Positions 1 to 9,178 are shown, numbered from the stretch's first letter. The stretch: 64,000 nt of DNA from Archangium violaceum (GCF_016859125.1 NZ_CP069338.1:10915501-10979500), one strand, 5' to 3'. Translations and numbers: made by a program. Notes: generated by a model from the sequence alone, not told the origin.

Positions 1-48
1 GCACCCCGCCGCCACCGCCGTGGACAGCACCGCCACTCCCAGCATCAT
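1..48 (-). CDS. Possible 5' end of a gene leaving the window
   Basis: Reading leftward from an ATG at 48 the frame is open to the window edge and starts with a hydrophobic, signal-like stretch (MMLGVAVLSTAVAAGC). It would be divergent from the haloperoxidase gene. In-frame codons further upstream on the minus strand are also open, so the true start could lie before 48. Only about 16 residues are visible, so no family can be named. Confidence 0.2.
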   Translation of the reverse strand, partial: MMLGVAVLSTAVAAGC

Positions 49-180
49 CGGCAGGTGGTTGCGCAGGCGCGGCAGCAGGAGCTTCCAGGTGTCACTCGCG
101 GGTGTAAGGGTTTCACAGCTCGTTCGGTCTTTCTCGCAGCACACCGTGGCCCTCGTACCCAGGGCATCCAGGAGCGCACA

Positions 181-1875
181 ATGACCGACCCACAGTCCCA
201 TGAGCAGAGCCCCTCCCCGCAGTCGTCCGAAGTCTCCTCTCCACCGGCTGCCCGGTTGAGCCGCCGCGCGCTCCTGGGAACCGCCGGAGGCGCCACCGTG
301 GCGGGGCTCGCGATGGGGGGCGGCCTGGGCTCTCTGCTCCTCCCCGGGAGGGCAGGGGCCGAGGAGCTGGGGCCCGTCAACGCGCCTCGCCGCGTGGCTC
401 AGGCCCGCGAGGTCCGAATCGAGGCCGCCAACCAGCAGGCGCGCCGTCCTCTGCCTCGACACCTCGCCAACGGGGATGAGCAGCGTCATCCGGGCTTCAT
501 CGCCAACTTCACCAAGGGCCTGCCGCATGACAGCCGTGGGCACGTGGAGCCCGGGGCCTACGCCGCGCTTCTCCAGGCCCTGCGCACGGGACGGCCGGAC
601 GACTTCGAGCGGATTCCGCTGGGAGGGGCGCGCAAGCTGGCCAACCCGCAGGCAGCCCTGGCCTTTGATCTGATCGGGCCAGACAGCCACCACGTCACCC
701 TGCCGCCCGCCCCGGCCTTCGCGAGCGCGGAGAGTGCGGGGGAGATGGTGGAGCTGTACTGGATGGCGCTCGCCCGTGACATTCCCTTCGCCGAGTACGA
801 CACGCACCCGCTCACGCGCGCGGCGGCCGAGGACATCTCCAGCCTCTCGGACTTCCGTGGCCCACGGGAGGCGGATGGCACGGTGACGTCGCGCACGCTC
901 TTCCGGGGGACCACGCCTGGGGATCTGAACGGCCCCTACGTGTCGCAGTTCCTCCTGTGGGACGTGCCCCATGGCGCTCAACTCCTGAGGCAGCAGAACC
1001 GGGTACCGGTGGCCGCGGATGACTACATGACGGTGTTCGGGGAATGGCTGGCCATCCAGAATGGCCATGCCCCCGGCAAGAACGTCTTCGACGCCACCCG
1101 CCGCTACCTCCGCAACCTGCGTGACCTGGGGGAGTTCGTCCATGTGGACTTCTCCTTCCAGGCGTACCTCAACGCGCAGCTCATCCTGCAGGGCCTGCGT
1201 GCACCCTTCAATCCGACCCACCCCTACCTTTCCTCGCGGACCCAGCAGGGCGTCGTCACGTTTGGCAACGAGTACATCGCCCCTCTCGTGGCCGCCGCGG
1301 CGAACCGCGCCCAGAAGGCGGTGTACTTCCAGAAGTGGGCCGTCCACCGCCGGCTCCGTCCAGAGGAGTACGCCGGACGTGTGCACCGCGTGCGTACCGG
1401 GGCCGCGGACTACCCGGTGCACAGCGAGGTGTTGAACAACCAGGCCGTGGACAGGGTGTTCTCTCGCTTCGGCTCCCACCTGCTGCCGATGGCCTTTCCC
1501 GAAGGCTCGCCCATCCACCCCTCCTACGGCGCGGCTCACTCGGCCGCCGCGGGAGCGTGCGTCACCATTCTCAAGGCCTTCTATGATGCGTCCTACGTCC
1601 TGCCCACCCCGGTCGTGGCCGACTCGGAGGGCCTGGCCCTCGTCCCCTACTCAGGGCCGCCGCTCACCGTGGGGGGAGAGCTCGACAAGCTCGCCTACAA
1701 TTGCAGCATCGGGCGCAACGGCGCGGGCGTGCACTACCGCTCCGAGGCCATCGAGTCGATGATTCTCGGCGAGACCGTGGCCCTCGAGATGCTGCGTGAC
1801 GAGAGGCTCACCTTCAACGAGAGCTTCCGGGGCTTCACCCTGACACGGTTCGATGGGACGACGGTCACACTCTGA
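181..1875 (+). CDS. Tat-exported vanadium-dependent haloperoxidase / PAP2-like protein
   Basis: A 564-residue secreted enzyme of the vanadium-chloroperoxidase/acid-phosphatase superfamily, expected to oxidise halides with peroxide in the periplasm or outside the cell. I chose ATG 181 because it places a twin-arginine signal (SRRALLG, Arg28-Arg29, then a Gly/Ala/Leu-rich core) near the N-terminus; a GTG at 55 is open but adds 42 unlikely residues. The vanadate-pocket motifs are in order: KWAVHRRLRPEEY near residue 385, PSYGAAHSA near 448 (the histidine loop), and GRNGAGVHYRSE near 513. Bacterial members of this family are often annotated as vanadium-dependent haloperoxidases, but phosphatase activity is not excluded by sequence. 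The next gene downstream was destroyed by an IS91 insertion. Confidence 0.85.
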   Translation: MTDPQSHEQSPSPQSSEVSSPPAARLSRRALLGTAGGATVAGLAMGGGLGSLLLPGRAGAEELGPVNAPRRVAQAREVRIEAANQQARRPLPRHLANGDEQRHPGFIANFTKGLPHDSRGHVEPGAYAALLQALRTGRPDDFERIPLGGARKLANPQAALAFDLIGPDSHHVTLPPAPAFASAESAGEMVELYWMALARDIPFAEYDTHPLTRAAAEDISSLSDFRGPREADGTVTSRTLFRGTTPGDLNGPYVSQFLLWDVPHGAQLLRQQNRVPVAADDYMTVFGEWLAIQNGHAPGKNVFDATRRYLRNLRDLGEFVHVDFSFQAYLNAQLILQGLRAPFNPTHPYLSSRTQQGVVTFGNEYIAPLVAAAANRAQKAVYFQKWAVHRRLRPEEYAGRVHRVRTGAADYPVHSEVLNNQAVDRVFSRFGSHLLPMAFPEGSPIHPSYGAAHSAAAGACVTILKAFYDASYVLPTPVVADSEGLALVPYSGPPLTVGGELDKLAYNCSIGRNGAGVHYRSEAIESMILGETVALEMLRDERLTFNESFRGFTLTRFDGTTVTL

Positions 1876-1901
1876 GGAGGCGGGGTATAGGATGTGACGC
1901 C

Positions 1902-1974
1902 ATGCTCCCGCTCCCCCGCGCGTCCCTCTTGCTGGTGCTGTGCCTGCTGCTGGCCAGCTCCGGCTGTGTCTTGG
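1902..1974 (+). pseudogene. Lipoprotein gene truncated by IS91-family element
   Basis: An ATG at 1902 opens a textbook lipoprotein signal peptide (MLPLPRASLLLVLCLLLASS followed by a lipobox ending in GC). The natural sequence stops at about 1974, where the terminus of the IS91 element begins (gcgtataggcgggatag); the frame then runs into IS DNA and ends at a stop at 2043. Only the first 24 or so residues of the original lipoprotein survive. It lies 26 bases after the haloperoxidase and was probably in its transcription unit. Confidence 0.7.
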
Positions 1975-3774
1975 CGTATAGGCGGGATAGAAGCCATGTT
2001 GAGGGGGAGGGCTGGAGCGGAGGGGCCGAGAAGGGCCGCTGACGGGGCCAGCAAGGCCGCGCGCCGCGCCGGTACACGGGACGGTACAACCCCTTGGGGC
2101 ACACCCCTGCCCTGGCCGCCCTCGCTTGAGGAGAGAGGCAGGGAGTTCGCTTGAGGAGAGAGGCAGGGAGTTGGGGCGTATTGACAGCGGCTGCGCCAGG
2201 TTCAGCACCACGCCTGCTGGGGTGGTCCCCGGGCCGGGGCCCGCTTCAGAGCCTGCGAGGGAAGTCCCAGGTGCTCCAATATCGAGCGCACCCCTGCCGG
2301 GGCCGTCACATACGCCAGCACCTTTCGCCTGCCTCCACACCGCGGACAGGCGAACACGTCCAGTGCGAACGTCCTCCTGAGCAACTCGGCCCAGTCTACT
2401 CGCGGCGTCTTCTCCTTCATCGGCTCCGTGCTGGCCGCTGCCTGGGGCGCCACGCTCCTCTCCTCCGCTCCGGCTTGGGGGACCAGAAATGGCCGCAGTT
2501 GCGCGCCTGGAGCAAAGACGCCGTGGAACCTCGTGAGGTTTGCCCGAGGCGCAGGTACCAGGGACGCTACACGCCGTAACAGTTCCAGCCCGGTGAAGAG
2601 CAGGTGCGTGGTGCCGTCGGGCAGCGGGCGCTTCATGCGGTAGGCGATGCGTCCATCCTCCATTCGCGCCAGGCGCTCCAGCGCCAGCGCGCCACGCGCC
2701 CCATAGCGGCACAGCCGCTCCAGCCCCTGCCTGTCGTTGGCATGGAGGTGCGTATTGGCATGCAGGGAGAAGCCTTCCAGCAAGGCGCACCGGGGCTGCT
2801 TTCGGGGAGGGGGCCGGACGTCCACCTCCGTCCAGCGCAGCCGTTGCTGCAGGGAGTGCGCCTGGTACGCCTGCAGCGCGTCCTCGGGTCCTTGAGCGGG
2901 CAGTGCCCCTCTTTTCTCCAGCAGGCGCAGCGCCCGATGACGCACCACCCTCAGCAACTGCTCCACCTCACCTTGCGTGGGCGGCGGCAACGCCTCGAAG
3001 CGCACGCCGCCCTCCCGCGGCACGAAGACGCCGTCCGGCACCAGCGAGTGGAAGTGCGGCGTGACCTGCAAGGCGGAGCCGAAGAACTGGATGAACGACA
3101 CGGCCCCGACCTGCCCACCCCGCATTCCCTGCCGCCGTGCCCTTCGGCGCTGCAGGGCAAACACCGCGCGCAGGAAGACGGTGAGGACGTCCGAGAGCAG
3201 TCCCACGTCCTTGAGCAGCACCCACCGCACCCGGTGCGGAAAGGACAGCGTCCACTGACGGTAGGGCACATGCGGCAGCACCCGCTCTACCAGGTGCACC
3301 GCCGTCACATGCGCCCGCTTCGCGTTACAGGAGGGGCACACCCCTCGCCCCTTGCACGAGAAGGCGACGAGCAGCTCGTCCTTGCAACTCTCGCAGCGTA
3401 CCCGCGCGAAGCCGTGCGCCAGCACGCCGCACTCCAGGTACCGGGCGAAGTCCCGCTCCACGTACCGGGGCATGCCGCGCCCCACCTCGCTGGCCTCCGC
3501 CAGCAGCGTGGCCAGGTTGTCCCTCACCGCCTCGTATAGCACCGTCCCCTCCGGCTGCCTTCGCCGGTACGCCCACCCGTGCGTCCCCACCTGCCCCTCC
3601 CCAGCCACACCTCGCCAGGGCACACGCTACCGTCCGCCTCCCACGGGCCTCCGTGGAGCCCCTGGCTGCTTGTGGGGTCGAGGCCTACGAATCCCTCCAG
3701 GAACGCTGGGCGAGCAGGCTCCCACACACTTCGCCAGGGGCGCAGCGTGCGCTTCAGTGCTAGGCCATGCTGCC
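1975..3774 (-). mobile_element. IS91-family element, copy A (with adjacent hrpA DNA)
   Basis: The end downstream of the transposase (putative oriIS) starts at about 1975, defined by comparison with the second copy at 8645: both begin gcgtataggcggg but have unrelated flanks. On the minus strand the element end is followed by CAAG, one of the two tetranucleotides known to flank the ori end of IS91. There are no terminal inverted repeats, as expected for a rolling-circle HUH element. The other end (terIS) is not definable because both copies stay identical past the transposase start and on into hrpA. Confidence 0.75.
2202..3623 (-). CDS. IS91-family (HUH, Y1-type) transposase
   Basis: A 473-residue intact transposase. 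It has an N-terminal zinc-binding region (Cys77, Cys80, Cys90, Cys96, Cys99; CESC...GVCPSC), a Leu-rich segment, the HUH-like metal motif [11 protein letters not shown] (His190, His192), and a candidate nucleophilic tyrosine in CRYGARG (Tyr307). A second Zn pair (FACPRCGG) lies near the C-terminus. This order matches IS91/IS801-type transposases, which nick at oriIS and move DNA by rolling-circle replication. The interrupted copy B is identical where it survives, so this copy may be the mobilising source. Confidence 0.88.
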   Translation of the reverse strand: MPWRGVAGEGQVGTHGWAYRRRQPEGTVLYEAVRDNLATLLAEASEVGRGMPRYVERDFARYLECGVLAHGFARVRCESCKDELLVAFSCKGRGVCPSCNAKRAHVTAVHLVERVLPHVPYRQWTLSFPHRVRWVLLKDVGLLSDVLTVFLRAVFALQRRRARRQGMRGGQVGAVSFIQFFGSALQVTPHFHSLVPDGVFVPREGGVRFEALPPPTQGEVEQLLRVVRHRALRLLEKRGALPAQGPEDALQAYQAHSLQQRLRWTEVDVRPPPRKQPRCALLEGFSLHANTHLHANDRQGLERLCRYGARGALALERLARMEDGRIAYRMKRPLPDGTTHLLFTGLELLRRVASLVPAPRANLTRFHGVFAPGAQLRPFLVPQAGAEERSVAPQAAASTEPMKEKTPRVDWAELLRRTFALDVFACPRCGGRRKVLAYVTAPAGVRSILEHLGLPSQALKRAPARGPPQQAWC

Positions 3775-5202
3775 ATGTCCGGCGACCTACCCATTCCTCC
3801 CCGGCGGCTTGCCCACCCTGCACTTCCCCCGAACTCCCCATCTCGAGCCGGGTGGAGGACATCACCGCGGCCATCACCGCCCATCAGGTCGTCATCGTCG
3901 CGGGGGCCACCGGCTCGGGGAAGACGACGCAGCTGCCCAAAGTCCTGCTCGCCATGGGGCGCGGCCGCCCGCGCCAGATTGGCGTCACCCAGCCCCGGCG
4001 TATCGCCGCGACGAGCGTGGCCGCGCGCGTGGCACGCGAGCTCGGCACGGAGCTGGGCACGGACGTCGGCTACCAGATTCGCTTCGAGGACCGCTCGTCC
4101 CGGCGGACGGCCGTGAAGTTCATGACCGACGGGGTCCTGCTCGCGCAGATTCACAGCGACCCGCTCCTGAGCCGCTACGACACGATCGTGCTCGACGAGG
4201 CCCACGAGCGCAGCCTCACCATCGACTTTCTGCTCGGGTGGCTCAAGCGCATCCTCCCCAGGCGCCCCGACCTCAAGGTGGTGGTGAGCTCGGCCACCAT
4301 CGAGACCGAGCGCTTCTCGCGGTTCTTCGGGGGGGCTCCGGTCATCCAGGTGGAGGGCCGGACCTTTCCGGTGGACGTGCTCTACGAGCCGCCCCCCGAG
4401 GACGCCGAGCTCGCCGACTCCGTCGCCGATGCGGTGGCGGACGTGCTCTCGCTCGACCCGGACGGGGACATCCTCGTGTTCCTCCCCGGGAGCGGGAAAT
4501 CCGCGAAGCCGAGAATGCCCTGAACGCACGCGAGCTCCGCGGCACGGTGGTGCAGCCCCTGTATGCGCGCCTGTCGGCCGCCGAGCAGTCGCGCGTCTTC
4601 GCCACCCTCCCCGAGCGCCGGGTCATCCTCGCCACCAACGTCGCGGAGACGTCGGTCACCCTCCCGGGAATCGTGTACGTCGTGGATACGGGGTGGCGCG
4701 CCTGTCGCGCTACGACCCGCGCTCGGGCACCACACGCCTGCACATCGAGCCGATCTCCCAGGCCAGCGCCGACCAGCGCAAAGGGCGCTGCGGCCGCGTG
4801 CGCGAGGGGATCTGCGTGCGCCTCTACGACGAGGCGAGCTTCACCTCGCGGCCCGCCTTCACCGACCCGGAAATCAAGCGCACCGGGCTCGCGGGGGTCA
4901 TCCTGCGGATGAAGTCCCTCGGCCTCGGTGACGTCGAGGACTTCCCCTTCCTCGACCCGCCCCAGCCGAGGGCCATCGCCGAGGGCTGGCGGGTGCTCGA
5001 GGAGCTCGGGGCCATCGAGGGCAAGGAGCGCACCTTGACGCCGCTCGGGCACCAGCTCGCGCGCTTCCCGGTGGACCCGCGCATCGCGCGGATGATTCTC
5101 GCCGGCGCCGAGTACGGGTGCCTGGACGAGGTGCTCATCGTCGCCGCGGCGCTCAACCTGCAGGACCCGCGCGAGCGGCCACGGGAGCTCGCGCAGAGCT
5201 GA
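3775..5202 (+). pseudogene. hrpA: 5' fragment of hrpA carried next to IS91 copy A
   Basis: This is a near-identical copy of the first 1.43 kb of the intact helicase gene at 13772-17482, preceded by the same 150-bp upstream sequence. It contains the P-loop and DEAH box but breaks off at 5197 (gcgcaga|g against gcgcagaagg in the full gene) and reaches a stop at 5202. Relative to the intact gene it lacks four Cs near 3797-3830, one G near 4491 and one G near 4692, so it is also frameshifted. All of these length changes are in homopolymers; one clean substitution (ctg against cta) is at about 4233. It cannot make HrpA. Confidence 0.85.
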
Positions 5203-5370
5203 CGCGGCCGAAACGCATAACAACCATGTGGATTCACTGCTCCGCGAGCTCCTTGCGGTGGCTGAGCTGGTGTCGGTGTCATTCTACGGAGAGCTCAACC
5301 AGTACTTGCGCGAGTGGATTTCCGGCCGCAAGGGAATTGCAGTCAATTTGCCGTTGTGACGTCGCCCGAG
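5203..5370 (+). pseudogene. Unidentified gene 3' fragment
   Basis: Immediately after the hrpA junction a short plus-strand frame encodes a plausible protein tail (LLRELLAVAELVSVSFYGE ... NLPL, stop at about 5360). It has no start of its own and I do not recognise the family. It marks the DNA into which the IS91-hrpA segment was joined. Confidence 0.3.
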
Positions 5371-5399
5371 CGGCCTCAACCTTCCACTACTGCGGGTCC

Positions 5400-5655
5400 G
5401 CCTGGGCTTCGCTTCCCCGATGCTTTACGGGTGCCAACAACGTTTCGTCCGCTCGCCTCAGCCGGGCCAGCAGCTCCGCATCCGTCCGGTCACTCTTGGA
5501 ATGGTTGGCGGCGATGAGGACGCGACCTCGCACAACACGCGGCGGGAACGAGTAGAGAGGAAGCTCGCCGAGAAGTCCCCCCGCTCCCACCGAGCCGCCG
5601 CCTCTCGGAACGCCGCGACGAAGGTACGGTACTGCTCACGCAACACCCGCAACGC
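5400..5655 (-). pseudogene. Transposase remnants (IS110-like fragment)
   Basis: On the minus strand the stretch HSKSDRTDAELLARL near 5460-5510 matches the conserved N-terminal DEDD region of IS110-family transposases, followed by ETLLAPVKHRG. A second small frame just upstream (REQYRTFVAAFREAAARW) looks like a fragment of another transposon-associated protein. Neither has a full domain, so this is IS debris. Confidence 0.5.
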
Positions 5656-5659
5656 AGAG

Positions 5660-5960
5660 CATCATCACCCTGCTGGAGACACCCTGGAGCCCGGCACCGT
5701 GAGCGAAGGAGTCGGTGAACCTCCCGCCCGAGTAGGGGATGGTGCGGTTCTCGCCAATCACCTCGATGGTGCCGCTCGCGGGCAGGCCGGGCGGCAGGGT
5801 GAAGGTGCACGTCCCGCTGGTCCAAAGATGCTGACCTCGATCGCGAGGGGACTGGACGAAGCGGCCCTCTCGTCCGCGCCGGAGGTGCCTGTAACCAAGT
5901 TGAGGACCTTCGACCAGTGCTCGCGCATGGCCTCCCGGGTCCGGGGAGTCAGCGCAGGTT
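5660..5960 (-). pseudogene. Secreted-protein C-terminal fragment, frameshifted
   Basis: Minus-strand codons give a tail containing CTFTLPPGLPASGTIEVIGE and SGGRFTDSFA. This resembles the C-terminal beta-sandwich of secreted glycoside-hydrolase-type proteins. The upstream part (EHWSKVLNLVTGTSG) is in another frame, so the fragment also carries a frameshift. The function of the parent gene is not certain. Confidence 0.35.
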
Positions 5961-6066
5961 GAGGTCCAGGTTTTTCTCATAGATTCCGTGCATGATTGGG
6001 ATACGTCCTACTGATTGTATTTAAGTGTGTCGATCCTTCGTCTTGGCGCAGTAAGGAGACACACGG

Positions 6067-6468
6067 ATGGGCACGCACGAGACGAAGCAGACGAAGCGCA
6101 CGGTGAAGCTGGGCTCCAAGGGTCCCGAGGTCTTCCCGCTGGGACTGGGCTACATGGGGATGTCCGGCACGTATGGAAAGACCGATGACGCGGAGAGCGT
6201 CCGGACGATCCAGGCCGCGATCGAGCGAGGGGTGACGCTGATCGACACGGGGGTCTTCCACGGCATGGGCCACAACGAGATGCTCGTGGGGCGGGCCATC
6301 GAGGGGCGCCGGGACAAGGTCCAGCTCTCCGCGAAGTTCGGAGCGCTCCGAGGGCCGGATGGGAGCTTCAACGGCAACGACACGCGCCCCATCGCGGTGA
6401 AGAACTTCATCGCCTACAGCCTGAAGCGGCTGGGCGTGGAGGTCATCAACATCTACCGCCCCGCGCGG
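6067..6468 (+). pseudogene. Aldo/keto reductase, N-terminal fragment
   Basis: An ATG at 6067, preceded by aaggagaca, starts a protein with the first third of an aldo/keto reductase: KLGSKGPEVFPLGLGYMGMS, then GVTLIDTGVFHGMGHNE (catalytic Asp region, with the usual Tyr position changed) and SLKRLGVEVINIY. A complete member would be about 320 residues. Homology stops at about residue 134, where a terminator hairpin and a tRNA-like 3' end follow in the opposite orientation. The break therefore coincides with an attachment-site-like sequence. Confidence 0.7.
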
Positions 6469-6484
6469 CAAAGGACTCGTCGAA

Positions 6485-6516
6485 AAGCCCAGCAATCCGT
6501 TGAGATTGCTGGGCTT
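6485..6516 (-). terminator. Intrinsic terminator hairpin behind tRNA-like 3' end
   Basis: An inverted repeat aagcccagcaatc / gattgctgggctt with a short loop. On the minus strand it is followed by TTTTCG. It lies directly downstream of a tRNA-like 3' end and has a close relative at 17555-17586. Confidence 0.6.
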
Positions 6517-6560
6517 CCCAGGTGGTCCCCGACGGGACTCGAACCTGCCGCCTCCACATT
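6517..6560 (-). tRNA. tRNA-like 3' end remnant
   Basis: The minus strand reads ggcaggttcgagtcccgtc then ggggacca, the usual order of a tRNA T-arm followed by the 3' acceptor strand. No matching GGTCCCC acceptor 5' strand, D-arm or anticodon arm is visible within 100 bases upstream. It is therefore the 3' part only, as left by an integrase-type insertion at a tRNA gene, next to the truncated aldo/keto reductase. Confidence 0.4.
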
Positions 6561-6730
6561 CCGGCGCGGGTCCTTTGACACCTTCCACGCCAGTCCTACC
6601 GTCTACCTGCTGCCATCCTACGAGTCGCCCGTGACCTCCGCCACGAAGGCCCTGGTGCCGCCCGAAAAGGGTTGGATGCGGGCATCAACGCAGCGTTACG
6701 AGCATCGGCGGCTGGTCGTCTGGACGAACC

Positions 6731-7036
6731 TCATCCCCTGATCCAGCCGCTGTCAACGCAGGTGGCAACGCACGAGGCATTGCACACATCACGAGCCTCG
6801 TACCTGTTGAAATCACCGTTGGAGGGACAGGCGAAGTAGAGCCACTCGAACCCATCATCGGGGCACGTCCACCAACCGATGTCCCCACAGGCGCTCGCAG
6901 CCACCTCGCCAGCAACAGCCTCCGACGGCTGCGGCTCGTTGCCCGGCGTGGGCTCCTCGACGGAGCCGCCGCATCCCACAACCATCAATCCCACCAGAGC
7001 ACTGCCTACCCCGAGCCACTTGCGAATATTCGACAT
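6731..7036 (-). CDS. Small cysteine-rich lipoprotein
   Basis: A 101-residue protein starting at ATG 7036, with a strong ribosome site (aagaggattgaaaatg). It has a signal peptide with a lipobox (ALVGLMVVGCGG), a Pro/Glu-rich linker, then a small domain with about six cysteines (ACGDIGWWTCPDD ... FACPSNG ... VCNASCVATCVDSG) that probably form disulfides. It resembles the many small secreted Cys-rich proteins of myxobacteria. I do not recognise a named family. The neighbours are gene fragments, so it stands alone. Confidence 0.65.
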   Translation of the reverse strand: MSNIRKWLGVGSALVGLMVVGCGGSVEEPTPGNEPQPSEAVAGEVAASACGDIGWWTCPDDGFEWLYFACPSNGDFNRYEARDVCNASCVATCVDSGWIRG

Positions 7037-7600
7037 TTTCAATCCTCTTGTTTCCAGCGGGCCCGAAAGCTCCGCTGCACCACCTGCGCGTGATTGCGAG
7101 CGGTGCACCCTGTCTACCGGGCAGGCGTGATGGGAGCGTGACGAGCACAGGGAGGACATTCGCGGAGCCGGCGACGAGCCACTGGGCCCCCTATCCCCCC
7201 TCCGCGACACGTCCCGGGGCGATTCCCCCAGAAATGCCGCAATCTCATTCTCGCTTTCTTGGAAAACAGCCGTGCGCACAGTCTGGTTAACACTGGCGTT
7301 ACTGCCACCCTCAAGATACGCACAATCTTGTTGAAATACGCACAATCTTGTTGAAGCCAGCCCCCATGGCAAGACGCGAGACCGCCGCGCCAGTTCGACC
7401 AACATCCAGGTGCTCCTGGGCCGAGCTATGTCGACGTGTGATTGGCGTTGTCGAGAATCAACACATTCTCTTCCACGGTCCGGCCTGGGGGCCAGCGCAG
7501 CAGGAGCTCTGGGAGTCACTCACAGCGCAGGGTCGCACCCTCTCGAGGAGCCCGAGGCGACCGCTCGCCCGCGCAGGGGAGAGGTGCGCCTGGAGCGCGA
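7037..7600. other. Non-coding / debris region with a tandem 20-bp repeat
   Basis: No gene is supported here. The only clear structure is a perfect tandem repeat of atacgcacaatcttgttgaa at 7316-7335 and 7336-7355. The rest gives only short frames without family resemblance. Confidence 0.4.
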
Positions 7601-7605
7601 CGTGC

Positions 7606-7659
7606 AGTCCTCTCGGCCGCAAGACCTACGAGATTTTCGCCGCGTACTGGCCCTACTGA
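7606..7659 (+). pseudogene. Dihydrofolate-reductase-like (RibD C-domain) fragment
   Basis: A short in-frame stretch GRKTYEIFAAYWPY ending at a stop matches the LGRKTYEIFA signature of RibD C-terminal/DHFR-like proteins. Nothing else of the domain is present, so this is a scrap. Confidence 0.35.
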
Positions 7660-7721
7660 CCTGGTCGACGCTATGCGCATCTTCACGGTGCCGGTCACCC
7701 AGGTGTTTCAACCCTTGACTG

Positions 7722-7755
7722 ACCAGGGAGACAGGATTCGAACCTGTGTGTTGTT
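7722..7755 (-). tRNA. tRNA-like T-arm/acceptor remnant
   Basis: On the minus strand cacaggttcgaatcctgtc forms a perfect 5-bp T-stem with a canonical loop, followed by tccctggtca as a possible acceptor strand. I could not find the 5' half of a tRNA upstream. It is probably another 3'-end attachment-site remnant. Confidence 0.4.
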
Positions 7756-7915
7756 TTCGAAAAGTGCGTTGCGCTACGGTTTTCAGCGGTCGATTCGAAC
7801 CACCATGGCCCGGTTTTGATGATCAATGAAAGGCACAGCACATGAGCACGGGCAACCTCGGCTTCGGCATGGCCGGGCGCACCAGCCCCGGCGCCCGGTA
7901 GCGCGAGGCGCCCGG

Positions 7916-8044
7916 GTCGCACCTATGATCTGGGACGCGACCCGCGGCGCTCTCCTGCCCTCCATCTCCAATGACTCGATGCCCGTCATGGGGCTCGCCT
8001 GGAGTCCTGATACCAGGGTCACCTTCGTGCCGTTGGGCTCGACG
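7916..8044 (+). pseudogene. WD40-repeat fragment
   Basis: An open stretch contains MIWDATRGALLPSISND followed by MGLAWSPDTRVTF, the pattern of one WD40 blade (IWD ... LAWSPD). It has no start context or second repeat. It reads into the antisense of the doxX-like gene and is best seen as a fragment. Confidence 0.4.
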
Positions 8045-8070
8045 GTTGAGAATCACCCACCGGGGGCTGC

Positions 8071-8636
8071 TTACAAGTTGCCTGACACCTTCTCGGGGCG
8101 CCGGGCGAGTGCGCGCGACAGCACGGCGTCGAGGGAGAAGCGTCCCGGCCCCGTAAGCAGCAGCAGCACGGAGATGGCCGTGAAGAGCGTTGCCAGCTCG
8201 GAGGAGCCGGAGCCAACGGCCGCCGCGCTGCGACCTCCCGCACGCACGAGCCAGGTGGGCAGGCCCGCGAAGGGAATGCCGAGCCCTGGAGGAACCCCGC
8301 CCACACTGAGCCGGATGAAGGGGTCGCCGACGGCGAGGTGGCCGATGACGATTCCGACGAGCATGGTCACCACCACGCCCAGCGTGGCCAGTGGGGTGAC
8401 GAGACCCAGCATCCAGGCGATCCCCCCCCGAACTCCGCCACCGCCGCGAGCAACTGGAGCACGCCGGGCATTGGGCTGTCCGGTCCCATCCAGCTGGTCG
8501 CGGTGAGCATCTTGGGAGCGCCGTGAAGGGTCATGGCGCCGCCGGCCAGCAACCTCAACACGAGCAGGCCCGCGGAGGTGGGGCCGTCCACGGTATGACG
8601 GCCGAGGAGAAGCTGCGAAACGTTGCGAGACGTCAT
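8071..8636 (-). pseudogene. DoxX-family membrane protein, frameshifted
   Basis: From ATG 8636 the protein begins like a DoxX-type four-helix membrane protein (GLLVLRLLAGGAMTLHGAPK). The frame is lost at a run of eight Cs near 8421-8428, after which the other frame continues the family (WMLGLVTPLATLGVVVTMLV ... AISVLLLLTGPG). The total length of 566 bases is not a multiple of three, so one base is missing or added. It could be a real pseudogene or a homopolymer sequencing error. IS91 copy B begins 8 bases before the start codon and has separated the gene from its own promoter. Confidence 0.7.
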
Positions 8637-8871
8637 GTGTCCTGCGTATAGGCGGGATAGAAGCCATGTTGAGGGGGAGGGCTGGAGCGGAGGGGCCGAG
8701 AAGGGCCGCTGACGGGGCCAGCAAGGCCGCGCGCCGCGCCGGTACACGGGACGGTACAACCCCTTGGGGCACACCCCTGCCCTGGCCGCCCTCGCTTGAG
8801 GAGAGAGGCAGGGAGTTCGCTTGAGGAGAGAGGCAGGGAGTTGGGGCGTATTGACAGCGGCTGCGCCAGGT

Positions 8872-9172
8872 TCAGCACCACGCCTGCTGGGGTGGTCCCC
8901 GGGCCGGGGCCCGCTTCAGAGCCTGCGAGGGAAGTCCCAGGTGCTCCAATATCGAGCGCACCCCTGCCGGGGCCGTCACATACGCCAGCACCTTTCGCCT
9001 GCCTCCACACCGCGGACAGGCGAACACGTCCAGTGCGAACGTCCTCCTGAGCAACTCGGCCCAGTCTACTCGCGGCGTCTTCTCCTTCATCGGCTCCGTG
9101 CTGGCCGCTGCCTGGGGCGCCACGCTCCTCTCCTCCGCTCCGGCTTGGGGGACCAGAAATGGCCGCAGTTGC
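8872..9172 (-). pseudogene. IS91 transposase copy B, C-terminal part
   Basis: Identical to the last 100 residues of the copy A transposase ([16 protein letters not shown] ... stop at 8872), including the FACPRCGG zinc pair. It is separated from its N-terminal part by the transposon at 9173-12494 and cannot be expressed as a whole protein. Confidence 0.85.
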
Positions 9173-9178
9173 TGTTGC

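Noticed and set aside
1651-2790. Long open frames antisense to real genes (for example at 1651-2790, 14231-16825, 18128-19870, 30087-31373, 49575-51113)
   Set aside because: High GC content keeps antisense frames open; they are Arg/Ala/Gly-rich, show no family motifs and mirror the codon pattern of the sense gene.
3775-5202. A second functional hrpA gene
   Set aside because: It stops after the first third of the gene and carries several frame-breaking length changes compared with the intact copy.
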